A DNA stretch of 64,000 nucleotides from Blautia glucerasea (GCF_020537505.1 NZ_JAJBMO010000015.1:1-64000), one strand, 5' to 3'. Positions 9,311 to 18,501 are shown, counted from the first letter of the stretch. Made by a program: numbers and translations. Notes: generated from the letters alone by a model not told the origin.

Positions 9311-9736
9311 TTAACATGATATTTCAATAGTTTCAAATACATCACCAGTCAGATCACAGATGTCCTGGATCTGAATCTCGGTATCATCAATCCGTAAGTG
9401 GACTGATGGATCAAAAAATTCTACGGTTCCAGATAATGTATGGTACTGACCAATTAATGGATTCTTCCATGACTTTTGAAAATAAGTTGCCTGTATCTTC
9501 ATTCCATATGCCAGGATTCTTAATTTCATATCCAGCTCATTTTTCTTTTCCTCAGATAAATCTCTTTTTGGTTCATAAATGATTTCCTGTTGCCGGATCG
9601 TTTCATCCAGTCCACGAAGTGCCGCAAATGGAGCAAACTGTTTTGCCCTGCGTCCTACATCCATGGGATGCCTCCTGGAAACCGGTCTTGGTAAATATAA
9701 ATACGGTTGATATGCACTTGCCAGCACTTTTTGCAC
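9311..9736 (-). CDS. YolD-like protein, partner of the Y-family polymerase
   Basis: A 141-residue protein whose central segment (MDVGRRAKQFAPFAAL..., about 25-60) is the hallmark of the YolD-like family. Members are nearly always paired with a UvrX/DinB-type polymerase on plasmids, phages and ICEs, as here: only about five bases separate it from the polymerase stop. The molecular role is not established; co-regulation or modulation of error-prone synthesis is the usual proposal. Family assignment is firm, function inferred. Confidence 0.85.
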   Translation of the reverse strand: MQKVLASAYQPYLYLPRPVSRRHPMDVGRRAKQFAPFAALRGLDETIRQQEIIYEPKRDLSEEKKNELDMKLRILAYGMKIQATYFQKSWKNPLIGQYHTLSGTVEFFDPSVHLRIDDTEIQIQDICDLTGDVFETIEISC

Positions 9737-9741
9737 CTCCT

Positions 9742-11031
9742 CTAAGCACGGTGACCACCAATCTGTTCATTGCGTTCTCTATAGGTGGAACACTCCAGCA
9801 GATTGGATCCACGCATGATCGCATTCTTTCCATAACGCTGCTTTACATTCAATACTGCTTCCTGTAAATGCCGTTCCTTATCGGTCTGTTTGGGATCATC
9901 AAACAGGCTGTACTGCACATAACTTTCAGGAGCAACCCTGTTCGCACACACCTCGATTCTTCGGATTCCGGTATATTTGTCTGCAATCCTGAGATATAAA
10001 TCTGCCACTGCATCTATGATTTTTTTGGAACTGTTACTTCCTCTTTCAAGTTTTACTGTTCCTTTGGATGCCTCATGCTCATACCTGTGGTCGTATGCAA
10101 TCCATAAGGTGATAGAACTTGTCACCAGTCCCTTTTCAAACAGATCCAGGACCAGGTTGTCTGTCATTTCCCTTACAATCACGAGTGCTTCGTCAAAAGA
10201 ATAATTTCGCATCAGCACCTGGCCATTCGATAGGCTGTGTTCCTCAGAATGATAGTTCTTGATGTCACTCATCCGGCATGTTTCATAACCCCATGCATGA
10301 TCGATCAACAGCTCTGCATCAATCCCAAACATCTTATACAGCCAGTCTTCGGATCTTAAAGAAGCCATTGCGATATCGCCCATCGTATGGATCCCGTAAC
10401 CGGCCAGTTTTTTTTCGGTCCGGGATCCAATCCTCCAGAAGTCACTTAATGGTTTATGATCCCATAGCTGCTCTCTGTAAGAGAATTCATCCAGGATTCC
10501 AATATGGTCATCCACATGCTTTGCTACGATATCCATTGCAATCTTAGCAAGATACAGATTGGTTCCCACACCTGCAGTTGCAGTGATGCCAGTTTCCTCC
10601 ATGACTGCCTGCATAAGCTTTACCGCCATTTCTTTTGCAGTGAGATGATAAAGCTGCAGATAGTTTGTCACATCAATAAAACACTCATCAACACTGTACA
10701 CATGGATATCTTCTTTTGAGACATACCGCAGATAGATTCCATAGATCTTTGCGGAATAATCCATGTACAACTGCATCCTCGGCATGGCTGTAATGTACTT
10801 CACACAATCCGGTATCTCATGGATCCGGCACCGGTTCTTGATGCCAAGCGCCTTCATGGCCGGAGTGATTGCCAGGCAGATTGTTGACTTTGATCTGGTA
10901 GGATCTGCAACCACCAGGTTTGTTTTAAATGGATTCAGCCCACGTTCTACGCATTCTACAGAAGCATAAAAGGACTTCAAATCAATACAGATAATAGAAG
11001 TCTGATCCTGACTCACATTGCCACCTCCCAT
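9742..11031 (-). CDS. Y-family (UmuC/UvrX-like) translesion DNA polymerase
   Basis: About 429 residues. The palm motif CIDLKSFYASVE near the N-terminus and the VDECFID motif supply the catalytic acidic residues of Y-family polymerases. The C-terminal little-finger region ends with a YSLFDD-type segment that resembles a beta-clamp binding motif. Start choice: ATG at 11031 follows AGAGGAAAG, while a GTG five codons later follows GGGAGGTGG and is equally plausible. The longer frame to 11076 lacks support. The gene is transcribed from a consensus promoter (11196-11224) that carries an operator between its -35 and -10, so the XRE repressor is expected to silence it until the ImmA protease relieves repression. 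Confidence 0.92.
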   Translation of the reverse strand: MGGGNVSQDQTSIICIDLKSFYASVECVERGLNPFKTNLVVADPTRSKSTICLAITPAMKALGIKNRCRIHEIPDCVKYITAMPRMQLYMDYSAKIYGIYLRYVSKEDIHVYSVDECFIDVTNYLQLYHLTAKEMAVKLMQAVMEETGITATAGVGTNLYLAKIAMDIVAKHVDDHIGILDEFSYREQLWDHKPLSDFWRIGSRTEKKLAGYGIHTMGDIAMASLRSEDWLYKMFGIDAELLIDHAWGYETCRMSDIKNYHSEEHSLSNGQVLMRNYSFDEALVIVREMTDNLVLDLFEKGLVTSSITLWIAYDHRYEHEASKGTVKLERGSNSSKKIIDAVADLYLRIADKYTGIRRIEVCANRVAPESYVQYSLFDDPKQTDKERHLQEAVLNVKQRYGKNAIMRGSNLLECSTYRERNEQIGGHRA

Positions 11032-11132
11032 ACGTCTTTCCTCTTTTTGTAACATGTATCCCATTTTGACTATCAATGATTGTCTATCCTTCCTGTTTTC
11101 ATTGAATTACAGGAAATTCATTTCACATATCC

Positions 11133-11260
11133 ATTGACAAAAGAGGAAATATTGTGTATCTTATAGGAAAGATGTTTCCCTTATCTGTGATTCACATTAT
11201 AGGAGAGATATTTCCCTTTGTCAAGATTAATTTTTATTTTTAAGGAAACACATTTCCCGT
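11133..11260. promoter_or_regulatory. Divergent promoters with three-operator array
   Basis: The minus-strand promoter for the polymerase genes is TTGACA (plus 11219-11224) and TATAAT (plus 11196-11201) with a 17-bp spacer. The plus-strand promoter toward the XRE gene is TTGACA at 11134-11139 and TATCTT at 11157-11162, also with a 17-bp spacer. Three related 15-mers occur: GGAAAGATGTTTCCC (11166), GGAGAGATATTTCCC (11202) and GGAAACACATTTCCC (11244). The middle one fills the spacer of the minus promoter. Weaker half-copies lie near 11111 and 11144. These are very likely the binding sites of the XRE protein. Confidence 0.8.
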
Positions 11261-11317
11261 TTTGCCTTGAAGCGGCTAATGAAACTTATAAGACAGGGCT
11301 TAGAAAGAGGTATGTTT

Positions 11318-11737
11318 ATGACATTCGGTGAAAAAGTAAGATCATTAAGAAAAGAAAAAAAGATGAGTCAGCAGGAACTGGCCAGTATGGTTGGTGTTTC
11401 ATATAGGACTATTCGATCCTGGGAAGTAGAAGGACGTTTTCCAAAACAAAATGTTCTGTATCAGAAACTGGCAGATGCATTACAGTGTGACGTTTCTTAT
11501 CTCATGAGTGAGAATGAAGCTTTTATCACAGAAGCATCCGAACAGTTTGGTAACCGTGGTGCCAGACAGGCTCAGCAGATTCTGGAACAGGCTGCAGCTA
11601 TGTTTGCCGGTGGATCACTGACAGACGAAGATAAAATAGCTTTTATGGATGAGATCCAGAGCCTTTATCTGGATTCCAAAAGACGTGCAAAGAAATTTAC
11701 ACCGAAAAAATATCTGAAAAACCAAGAGGAAAAATAA
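11318..11737 (+). CDS. XRE-family HTH repressor (ImmR-like)
   Basis: 139 residues from the ATG at 11318, which has AGAGG at correct spacing; upstream in-frame ATGs do not. An XRE helix-turn-helix occupies about residues 5-60 (RSLRKEKKMSQQELASMVGVS). The C-terminal half is helical and may mediate oligomerisation. The next gene encodes an ImmA-type protease, the pair that controls ICEBs1 in Bacillus subtilis, where ImmA cleaves the repressor after DNA damage or quorum signals. By analogy this protein should bind the GGAAA...TTTCC operators upstream and repress both itself and the divergent polymerase. Family is seen directly; mechanism is inferred. Confidence 0.88.
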   Translation: MTFGEKVRSLRKEKKMSQQELASMVGVSYRTIRSWEVEGRFPKQNVLYQKLADALQCDVSYLMSENEAFITEASEQFGNRGARQAQQILEQAAAMFAGGSLTDEDKIAFMDEIQSLYLDSKRRAKKFTPKKYLKNQEEK

Positions 11738-11828
11738 TAGAAGGCGGGATTATTGTACACCTAATCTGTTACCTTATAGTTACAAGGATATTTCTGCCCT
11801 TTTATTTTTTACTTTTGAGGTGATTTAT

Positions 11829-12344
11829 TTGAGAAACACTTACATATATACAGAAACAAAGAAATTAATCAAGAAATATGGAACCCGAGATCCATTTGAG
11901 ATCATGGATCAGATGAACATTGTTGTCGGGGAAACTTCCAGATATAAGACACTGAAAGGATATTGTTTTATGAGCTGCAAGACGATCTATGTCATGATCA
12001 GTAGTTTCCTTTCAGAAGAAGAAAAGATGATTGTTGCCGCCCATGAATTAGGGCATATCATTCTGCATCGTTCCCAGCTGAAAATGGCTCCGATGCAAGA
12101 TGATACCCTCTACAATATGACGGATAATACAGAATATCAGGCCAATCTGTTTGCTGCCGATCTGCTGATTGAAGATGAAGACATTGAAGAGATGGTTCAG
12201 AACGAAGACCTGGATTATTTCGGACTCTGCAGTTCATTGAATGCGACTCCGGAACTCATGAGCTTTAAATTATACAGCCTGACAAAACGAGGCCAGGCTT
12301 ATCATATGCCGATGGAGATTCAGAGTAATTTCCTGGCAAAATAA
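11829..12344 (+). CDS. ImmA/IrrE-family metallopeptidase
   Basis: 171 residues with the zinc site HELGH (about residues 76-80, in AAHELGHIILH) and a downstream NLFAADLL helix, the signature of ImmA/IrrE peptidases (DUF955). The best start is TTG at 11829, preceded by GAGGTGA. A GTG at 11820 overlaps that site and is less likely. It follows the XRE gene by about 90 bases in the same direction. The expected job is cleavage of the neighbouring repressor to derepress the element, as in ICEBs1. That role is inferred from family and gene pair. Confidence 0.9.
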   Translation: MRNTYIYTETKKLIKKYGTRDPFEIMDQMNIVVGETSRYKTLKGYCFMSCKTIYVMISSFLSEEEKMIVAAHELGHIILHRSQLKMAPMQDDTLYNMTDNTEYQANLFAADLLIEDEDIEEMVQNEDLDYFGLCSSLNATPELMSFKLYSLTKRGQAYHMPMEIQSNFLAK

Positions 12345-12409
12345 TAAAGGATAAGTGTATTCTACAATAAGAAAACTATAGATTTATCTCACTGAAAGGG
12401 GGATTATTT

Positions 12410-13063
12410 ATGTCAAAACATCATATAGAAAAGGTAACCTGCCCTTCCTGCCATCATGAGGGAGATTTTGAAGTCTGGGACAGCATTAATACTGTACTGG
12501 ATCCTGCAATGAAAGAGAAGGTACTTAATCAGTCTATTTTCCTTTATACCTGCCCAAACTGTGGAGAGACCTTTCGTTTAAACTATCCTACACTCTATCA
12601 CCAGATGGAAGATCTTGTCATGATTTATCTGGTTCCTGAATCAGAAGTAGAGAAGACATATGAAATGTTTTATGGAGAAAATGCTTTGGCTGATTATCGT
12701 ACCGAAAAGTACTTATACCGGATTGTGACATCAGCAAATCAGCTCGTTGAAAAGATCCAGATCTTTGATGCAGGTAAAGATGACAGGGTAATGGAACTTG
12801 TTAAATTACTTGCGACAGATTCTATTCTCAAAAATGATCCCGATATAGAATTTGATGAACTGCGCTTTGCTGTCGACGACGACGGAACAAATATTCTTGT
12901 AATCATTAATAAGGGTGAGATTACTGGTGCAGTTGACATTGACAATATGTATGAATTTGCTTCTTCACACTGCAATGATTTCAAGGATCTCCGCGATGAT
13001 GATGAAATAGTTATCAATAGGGAGTGGATCCTTAACAAACTTGCCGAAGCAGAAAACGAATAG
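12410..13063 (+). CDS. CpXC-domain protein
   Basis: 217 residues. The N-terminal part has two zinc-knuckle pairs, CPSC (about 11-14) and CPNC (about 47-50), matching the CpXC domain found in many Firmicute hypothetical proteins. The rest is acidic and unannotated. A GGGGG-type ribosome binding site precedes the ATG. It lies 65 bases after the ImmA gene and may belong to the same transcript, which ends at a hairpin just downstream. Function is not known; the zinc-binding prediction is from the Cys pattern only. Confidence 0.8.
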   Translation: MSKHHIEKVTCPSCHHEGDFEVWDSINTVLDPAMKEKVLNQSIFLYTCPNCGETFRLNYPTLYHQMEDLVMIYLVPESEVEKTYEMFYGENALADYRTEKYLYRIVTSANQLVEKIQIFDAGKDDRVMELVKLLATDSILKNDPDIEFDELRFAVDDDGTNILVIINKGEITGAVDIDNMYEFASSHCNDFKDLRDDDEIVINREWILNKLAEAENE

Positions 13064-13097
13064 TATATTTGGTGGCTACACCCCCAAGCCCCTGTAG

Positions 13098-13148
13098 AAT
13101 AAATAACGCCAGTACTGGATATCAAATCCCGCACCGGCGTTATTTATT
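13098..13148. terminator. Bidirectional intrinsic terminator
   Basis: AATAAATAACGCC pairs with GGCGTTATTTATT across a loop, giving a GC-rich stem with A/T flanks on both sides. It separates the rightward CpXC gene from the leftward small membrane gene. Confidence 0.8.
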
Positions 13149-13163
13149 AAAATATTTTGTTTT

Positions 13164-13373
13164 TTAATCTTCAACACTCTCTACTGAAACTTCTTTTTTC
13201 TTCCTACTTTTACCAGAAATCATCTTGTGTCCTGTATAAATAGCCATAATCATGCAAAGCAAAGAACTTGCTGCAAAGTACTTATGGCCTTCTTTTGATC
13301 CCTTATAACCTGTATAAAAAGTTCCAAGCATTGTAATCAGTGCACCGATAGACCAATATTTATGTGATTTCAT
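13164..13373 (-). CDS. Small two-span membrane protein (DUF6219-like)
   Basis: 69 residues with two hydrophobic segments (about 7-22 and 33-50) separated by a GYKGSKEGHKYF loop, and a basic, Glu-ending tail. The pattern resembles the short DUF6219 membrane proteins of Lachnospiraceae, an assignment from memory with moderate confidence. It has a fair GGAGG site. It lies between the terminator and a decayed beta-lactamase-family fragment, at the boundary between the ICE core and the cargo block. No function known. Confidence 0.7.
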   Translation of the reverse strand: MKSHKYWSIGALITMLGTFYTGYKGSKEGHKYFAASSLLCMIMAIYTGHKMISGKSRKKKEVSVESVED

Positions 13374-13423
13374 TCAGATACCTCCTGCCGTTTTTCTTAA
13401 TCATATACCTTTTAAAAGATATA

Positions 13424-13826
13424 TACAAACTGGTATTTTGAATCAATCGACAAGCAGCTCGGATCTTCCACTATAAATTCATACCTTCAGCAAATAGGAT
13501 ATGGCAATAAAAATATATCCGGAGATTTCTCTTCCTACTGGATGCAGTCATCCTTAAAGATTTCACCAGTAGAACAAGTTGAACTTTTGAAAAATTTATA
13601 TCGAAACAACTTCAACTTTACTCCTGCTAATATTCATGCCGTCAAAAATTCCATCCATCTTACCGCCTCTGAAAATGGAGAATTTATGGAAAAACCGGAA
13701 CCGGACGAGTGAACGGGCAGGATATAAATGGCTGGTTTATAGGTTTTATAGAAAGCCAAAATAATACATACTTTTTCTCCACAAATATTCAAAGCGAACA
13801 ACGTGCAACTGGTAGTAAAGCATCAG
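13424..13826 (+). pseudogene. Remnant of a class D beta-lactamase/BlaR1-type penicillin-binding domain
   Basis: Plus-strand translation gives NWYFESIDKQLG ... SGDFSSYWMQSSLKISP ... up to a stop at about 13712. The homologous frame then continues one base over with the KTGTGRVNGQDINGWFIGFIE segment to GSKA near 13826. The shift falls in the A5 run at 13690-13694, where one more A would restore the Lys-Thr-Gly triad. The 5' part (SxxK and SxV motifs) and the true C-terminus are missing, so this is a doubly truncated, frameshifted relic without activity. The family match to class D beta-lactamases and BlaR1 sensor domains is from remembered motifs; which of the two it was cannot be told. Confidence 0.75.
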
Positions 13827-13838
13827 ATGGTGCTTTAT

Positions 13839-14714
13839 CTACTCGTATTGATTCGTCACATAAATATAAGCATCTTCCAACGTTGCAGGAATTGACATAC
13901 ACTCCAATTCTGGCTGTATTTCAGAAATCACTCTTAACTGCAATCCCCCCTCAACATACTGTTTAGATGTAATACGATACTTCTGTTCCACTTCTCTTGC
14001 TTTTCTCTCATCAGGTACTTTGCAAATCCAGATTTTCCCCTGTGCTTCTTCTGTCAAATTCTTCATAGAACCCGCATACAGAAATCGACCTTTATGCATA
14101 ATTGCAAGCTGATTGCAGGTGGCAGCTAAGTCTTCTACCACATGAGTTGAAAACAAAACCGTTCTGTTTTCAGAAAAATCTACTAACAAATTGCGGATGC
14201 GAATACGTTCCTCCGGATCTAAACCGGTAGTTGGCTCATCCACAATTAAAAATTCCGGTTCATTTAAAAGCGCCTGCACCAATCCTACCCGTCGCTTCAT
14301 ACCGCCTGATAACTGCTTCATTTTCTTCTTACGATGTTCTATAAGACTGGTCTTTTTCAAATAATAATCTATCCGCTTTCTACATTCTGCTTTCGGAACA
14401 CCTGCCAGATCTCCCATATACTCCAAACACTCCTGAACCGTCAAATTAGGATACAGTTCAATTTCCTGTGGTAAATACCCTATCTTTCTTTGGATTTTTT
14501 CATAGTTTCCTTCGCTATACAAAATTCCGTCTAATGTAACCATTCCGTTTGTAGGTTTAAGCACAGTGGTCAAAACTCTCATCAAAGTTGTCTTTCCCGC
14601 TCCATTTTCTCCCAATAGTCCAAATATCCCATTTGGTATATCTAAATCTGCATGGTCGATTGCTGTGACACTATTCTTAAATCTTACCGTTAAATCCTCA
14701 ATATGAATACTCAT
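13839..14714 (-). CDS. ABC transporter ATP-binding protein (cargo operon)
   Basis: 291 residues. Walker A GENGAGKTT near 36, Q-loop, signature LSGGMKRR near 138, Walker B FLIVDEPTTG near 158 and the His-switch STHV. The C-terminal 75 residues are the usual extension of ABC-2 type exporters. It is the last gene of a leftward five-gene unit (response regulator, kinase, two permeases, ATPase) with gaps of 4 to 80 bases. Such sets usually export antimicrobial peptides or drugs and are switched on by the adjacent two-component system. Substrate is unknown here. Confidence 0.92.
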   Translation of the reverse strand: MSIHIEDLTVRFKNSVTAIDHADLDIPNGIFGLLGENGAGKTTLMRVLTTVLKPTNGMVTLDGILYSEGNYEKIQRKIGYLPQEIELYPNLTVQECLEYMGDLAGVPKAECRKRIDYYLKKTSLIEHRKKKMKQLSGGMKRRVGLVQALLNEPEFLIVDEPTTGLDPEERIRIRNLLVDFSENRTVLFSTHVVEDLAATCNQLAIMHKGRFLYAGSMKNLTEEAQGKIWICKVPDERKAREVEQKYRITSKQYVEGGLQLRVISEIQPELECMSIPATLEDAYIYVTNQYE

Positions 14715-14718
14715 AAAT

Positions 14719-15378
14719 TTACCCTCTCTTTCTTACGATCTTCGGCAATGCCAGTAACAAAATCAGTCCGATACAAATACACAAGCCTTTCCCATACAGC
14801 CATGTAATATCGGCAGTATTTTCTATATCTCTAAAAGAATAAGAAAACAGATTCCATGCTCCAAAAAGTTTATCTCCACCTGTGGAATTTGTTGCTACCC
14901 ATATCAAAAGACTGCTTCCAATTCCCATCCACATATTGCGAAAAAGCATAGACAATGTATTAGCCAATATTCCCCAAAAGAAAATAGTTACTACAATCGC
15001 CCCAAAACAGGTAATAAACTGAAGTATTTCACTTTCTGTTACTGGATGTGTAATTGGTTTCTGAAACGCAAAAAACAATCCATATCCAAGAACAGCGAGC
15101 AGCAGCAAAAAAGTTCCCTGTATCATCAGTCTCTGTATAATAGAATAGATTCTCTTTTTTATCTGATACAGTCTCTGAACTTCGGAACGGTTGCTTGTAA
15201 TTTCCTGCACATAAGTATCTGCACAAAAAACAGCAGTCAATATCGCAAAAGGCGGCTCTATGGATAGTCCTATTTCATACGTGAAAACAACTGCACGAAT
15301 CACACTTAAAATTACAACAAAGGATACTGCATAAGCAATTTTATAAAATGGCAGAACAATCTTCATTTCCTTCTTCAT
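14719..15378 (-). CDS. ABC-2 type membrane permease
   Basis: 219 residues with six hydrophobic segments spread along the length and no large extracellular loop. It ends in a basic KIVRKRG tail. It follows the larger permease without any gap and precedes the ATPase by four bases, so the three form the transporter. Sequence alone does not identify a substrate. The low GC resembles the neighbouring cargo genes rather than the ICE core. Confidence 0.82.
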   Translation of the reverse strand: MKKEMKIVLPFYKIAYAVSFVVILSVIRAVVFTYEIGLSIEPPFAILTAVFCADTYVQEITSNRSEVQRLYQIKKRIYSIIQRLMIQGTFLLLLAVLGYGLFFAFQKPITHPVTESEILQFITCFGAIVVTIFFWGILANTLSMLFRNMWMGIGSSLLIWVATNSTGGDKLFGAWNLFSYSFRDIENTADITWLYGKGLCICIGLILLLALPKIVRKRG

Positions 15379-16443
15379 TTATATTCGCCTCCGCTTCCAA
15401 ATCTGTATCGAAATCAGTATAATTACTACCGATACAATAATAAGAAAACTTTGATTTAAGAGCGCCATCGGGGGCGGTGTCGTATCAAAAAGCTGCCCCG
15501 GAAATCGTACCATGATTGCCAAAGGTTTGCCCCAATATCCGTAAACTCCCTCTGCATTAGTTCCGCCCAAATTGGAATACACCATATAAAGAATCAAAAG
15601 TGGTACACCCGGAAGTGGATTTTTAAATATGAGTGAAATCAATGTATATATACTCACAATCATCAGCATATTAGGCAATATATAAAGTACCGTAGAAGCC
15701 ACAAAATCCCATAGTCGCACTTCAAATCCACTATCCTTTGTATAGATGCGGCACAATACCCAAAACAGTATATTCAAAATAGTTAGCACAAGCAAACAAA
15801 TTGTAAATCCTGCACTCACTTTTCCCATTACATACTTCCCGGCAGTCACAGGCTTTGTATGCAACAATTCATAAGTATGCTTTTTTGTATCTTGTAAAAA
15901 TAAAACCGCCAACATAATAATTGCAAAAAACACCATATACAGACCCGCAAAATCAGCAAATTTTCTTGCGTAATAAAAAGAAAATGTCTTATCTTCCAAT
16001 TTTTTATCTAGATATGCGTTGATTTCTTCTGCCGTTCCCTTATAATACGTACTGTCCTCGTATAAATACCTTGCCCCGTACCAGTCATATTCCTGCTCCA
16101 AATACGCATAGGCCTCTTTTAAATTCATGCTTTCCAGCTTTTCAATGACATTCTGTGCTTCTGAATCCGTCAATCCAAACACATCCGTTAATTTTATTTT
16201 TACCTTTTCATGCCATACCTCTCTGTGCTTTTCAGGCGTGGCTGGAATATAGCCCTCATACACTTCTCCTTCAACCGAAGTGTTGGACTGATCATTGATG
16301 ATTTTCTCCCCCGTTGTAAGATAATGTGTGGTTAAATATGGACTTGTCGCATTAAACACACCATAAATCACAAGCAGAACACCTACCCAAAATAACGGTC
16401 GCTTTAGATAATTCATAATCTCTCTTTTAAAAATAGCAATCAT
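15379..16443 (-). CDS. ABC-2 type membrane permease with large external loop
   Basis: 354 residues. One hydrophobic span at about 15-33 is followed by a polar domain of about 120 residues (40-160) and then five or so spans, as in bacteriocin-immunity-like ABC-2 permeases. It is the first transporter gene after the two-component genes, with a GGAGGA site before the ATG. Pairing with the smaller permease suggests a heterodimeric membrane part. The extracytoplasmic domain may contact the substrate; this is inference. Confidence 0.85.
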   Translation of the reverse strand: MIAIFKREIMNYLKRPLFWVGVLLVIYGVFNATSPYLTTHYLTTGEKIINDQSNTSVEGEVYEGYIPATPEKHREVWHEKVKIKLTDVFGLTDSEAQNVIEKLESMNLKEAYAYLEQEYDWYGARYLYEDSTYYKGTAEEINAYLDKKLEDKTFSFYYARKFADFAGLYMVFFAIIMLAVLFLQDTKKHTYELLHTKPVTAGKYVMGKVSAGFTICLLVLTILNILFWVLCRIYTKDSGFEVRLWDFVASTVLYILPNMLMIVSIYTLISLIFKNPLPGVPLLILYMVYSNLGGTNAEGVYGYWGKPLAIMVRFPGQLFDTTPPPMALLNQSFLIIVSVVIILISIQIWKRRRI

Positions 16444-16526
16444 ACGTATTCCTCCTTTCCTTCGTTATAGACATCATAAAATATAAATCACAACAAAAAG
16501 ACAACAGCATAAAAAAATCGGACCGC

Positions 16527-17708
16527 TCATGCAATCCGATGAAATACTGCTGTTATTACAGCTCCACTCTGTTTTTCATTTTCTATCAGTAACTGACCAC
16601 CATGCTTTTCACAATACAATCTGCTGATATACATGCCCATTCCTGAATGTTTCAAACTGTCTTTCACATTTTGCTGATAAAAAAGCTCTGTTGCCTTTTG
16701 CTTATCTATTGTAAATCCCACTCCATCATCCTTTATTCTGATCTGTAATTCAGAACAGGTAAGAAACACTTCCATTTCCACTTTTGTCTTGGCGTAACGA
16801 AAGGCATTTGACAAAAGGTTTTCTATAACCTCTAAAATCACTTCCTTATCTCCTGAAAATTTTTCTTCTGTTTCCGAACATTCTAATTCATATAGCTTTC
16901 CAAATTTTTTCCTAAACACGTTCATCTCTGCCCGTACGTCTATTTCTACCTGTTTACTGGTAATTTCTTCTGCTACTAACTCCCTTGTATCTAAACTGCT
17001 CATCTTTCGCATAGTTTCCACAAAGATATCCATACGTTCAATCTGTTTTTTGCTTTCATTTACCATTTCTAAGGCTTGCTCCATGTTTATCTCTTTCTTC
17101 GGAAGATATTCTGAAAGCATTTCCTGATACCCCTCCAGCACAGAGAGCGGAGAACGTATATCATGTGCAATGGCAGCCCGCAAAGCCTTTTCTTCCTCAA
17201 GCATTTTCCATAACTGTTGATTATTCTCTGCCAGCTGTCCTCTCATTCGTTCAAACTCTTTGCACAATCCGCCCATCTCATCTTCATTTTCATAAGTGAT
17301 ATGGAAATCTAAATTATTTCGACCAACTTGTCGGGAAGCCAGTTCTAATTCTTCGATAGGGCATTTCAGTTTATGCTTATAAAAAAGAAATACCGCTATA
17401 ATACTCCCTGCAACAGATACGATAAGCACTGTAAATGTCTGAAGAAAATCACATATTTCCGATACATGATAATCAAATTCTTTCATTTCATAAGAATGTG
17501 GTCTCGGAACATCTGGCAAATACCTTCTACCATCCCCTTCAGCCATTTCAAAATATTCTTCTTGGTCTACATAATTCCACCAAATGTTGTTTTGTACTGT
17601 GCTTGCTATTCGCATAATTAGTGCTGAAAGATAAAAACTAATTATTAAACTAATTATCATATACAAAACAATGGTTTTCCTTAACGAAAGATTTTTTATT
17701 TTGCCCAT
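16527..17708 (-). CDS. Sensor histidine kinase (cargo operon)
   Basis: 393 residues. Membrane spans at about 13-33 and 88-110 flank a short (about 55-residue) extracellular sensor. A HAMP-like linker follows (CPIEELELASRQVG). The phosphoacceptor H-box is AIAHDIRSPLSVLEGY near 180, the N-box ENLLSNAFRYA near 290 and the G2 box GMGMYISRLY near 355. The 5' end overlaps the response-regulator gene by 13 bases. It most likely senses an antimicrobial or envelope signal and activates the downstream ABC genes, judged from operon structure. Confidence 0.93.
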   Translation of the reverse strand: MGKIKNLSLRKTIVLYMIISLIISFYLSALIMRIASTVQNNIWWNYVDQEEYFEMAEGDGRRYLPDVPRPHSYEMKEFDYHVSEICDFLQTFTVLIVSVAGSIIAVFLFYKHKLKCPIEELELASRQVGRNNLDFHITYENEDEMGGLCKEFERMRGQLAENNQQLWKMLEEEKALRAAIAHDIRSPLSVLEGYQEMLSEYLPKKEINMEQALEMVNESKKQIERMDIFVETMRKMSSLDTRELVAEEITSKQVEIDVRAEMNVFRKKFGKLYELECSETEEKFSGDKEVILEVIENLLSNAFRYAKTKVEMEVFLTCSELQIRIKDDGVGFTIDKQKATELFYQQNVKDSLKHSGMGMYISRLYCEKHGGQLLIENEKQSGAVITAVFHRIA

Positions 17709-18370
17709 TTATATCCCCTCCCCCATACCGTTGCAATATATTCGTGTTCCGAATACATTTTCATTTTCTTGCGGATTCTGCGAATCAACTCCGTAACCAC
17801 CCGGCTGTCCCCTTCTGCATCATATCCGCCAATCTTCTCATAGATTCGTTCTTTATCAAATACCATTTCAGGGTTCATAGACAAAAATTCTATGATCTCA
17901 TACTCTAATTTCGTAAGCTCTAAAGCATTCCCTTTAATATGTACACATTTACTGGCATAGTCAATCACTAATTCTCCATAAAACCTTTGTTCTTTTTTCC
18001 TATGTAAACGTTCTTCACGTTTCAAATGGGCAATAATTCTAGCATCTAATTCTTTCAAACTAAATGGTTTTAAAACATAATCATCACCACCAGACAACAA
18101 TCCCATTACTCGATCCTGTTCTTCTACTTTTGCAGTCAAAAAAATAATCGGACAGGAAACCATATCTCTGATTCTTCTGCACACTTCAATTCCGTCCATT
18201 CCCGGCATATTTACGTCCAATAAAATAATATCGGGATTTGCACTTATCTTTTCCATTGCTTCTATGCCATTTTCTGCAATAATCACTGTATAATTCTTCA
18301 ATGTAAAGTATTGATTCAACATTTTTAGCAATTCTCTATCATCATCAACCATTAAAATTTTATAGTTCAT
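17696..18370 (-). CDS. OmpR-family response regulator (cargo operon)
   Basis: 224 residues from the ATG at 18370 with GAGGTGG upstream; three extra codons to 18379 lack support. The receiver domain (about 1-115) has the acidic pair DDD near 8-10, the phosphorylated Asp in ILLDVNMPG near 50 and the Lys of VLKPFS near 100. A winged-helix DNA-binding domain follows, with the RVVTELIRRIRKKM recognition region. It heads the five-gene operon. Confidence 0.93.
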   Translation of the reverse strand: MNYKILMVDDDRELLKMLNQYFTLKNYTVIIAENGIEAMEKISANPDIILLDVNMPGMDGIEVCRRIRDMVSCPIIFLTAKVEEQDRVMGLLSGGDDYVLKPFSLKELDARIIAHLKREERLHRKKEQRFYGELVIDYASKCVHIKGNALELTKLEYEIIEFLSMNPEMVFDKERIYEKIGGYDAEGDSRVVTELIRRIRKKMKMYSEHEYIATVWGRGYKWAK

Positions 18371-18501
18371 AAATTCCACCTCTGGCTATAATGCTATCTT
18401 TTCTTTATAGTATATCTTATAAAAAACAACAAATAAACAACAATTCCTAAAAGGCAACAGCCTTTCTAAACTGCCGCCTTTTCTCCTTCATTTTATTTCC
18501 A
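18371..18501. other. Leader gap of the cargo operon with hairpin
   Basis: AT-rich sequence upstream of the response regulator. It holds likely promoter elements and a GC-rich hairpin at 18449-18482 (AAAAGGC...GCCTTTT) that could stop transcription arriving from the right. No gene is seen. Confidence 0.45.
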
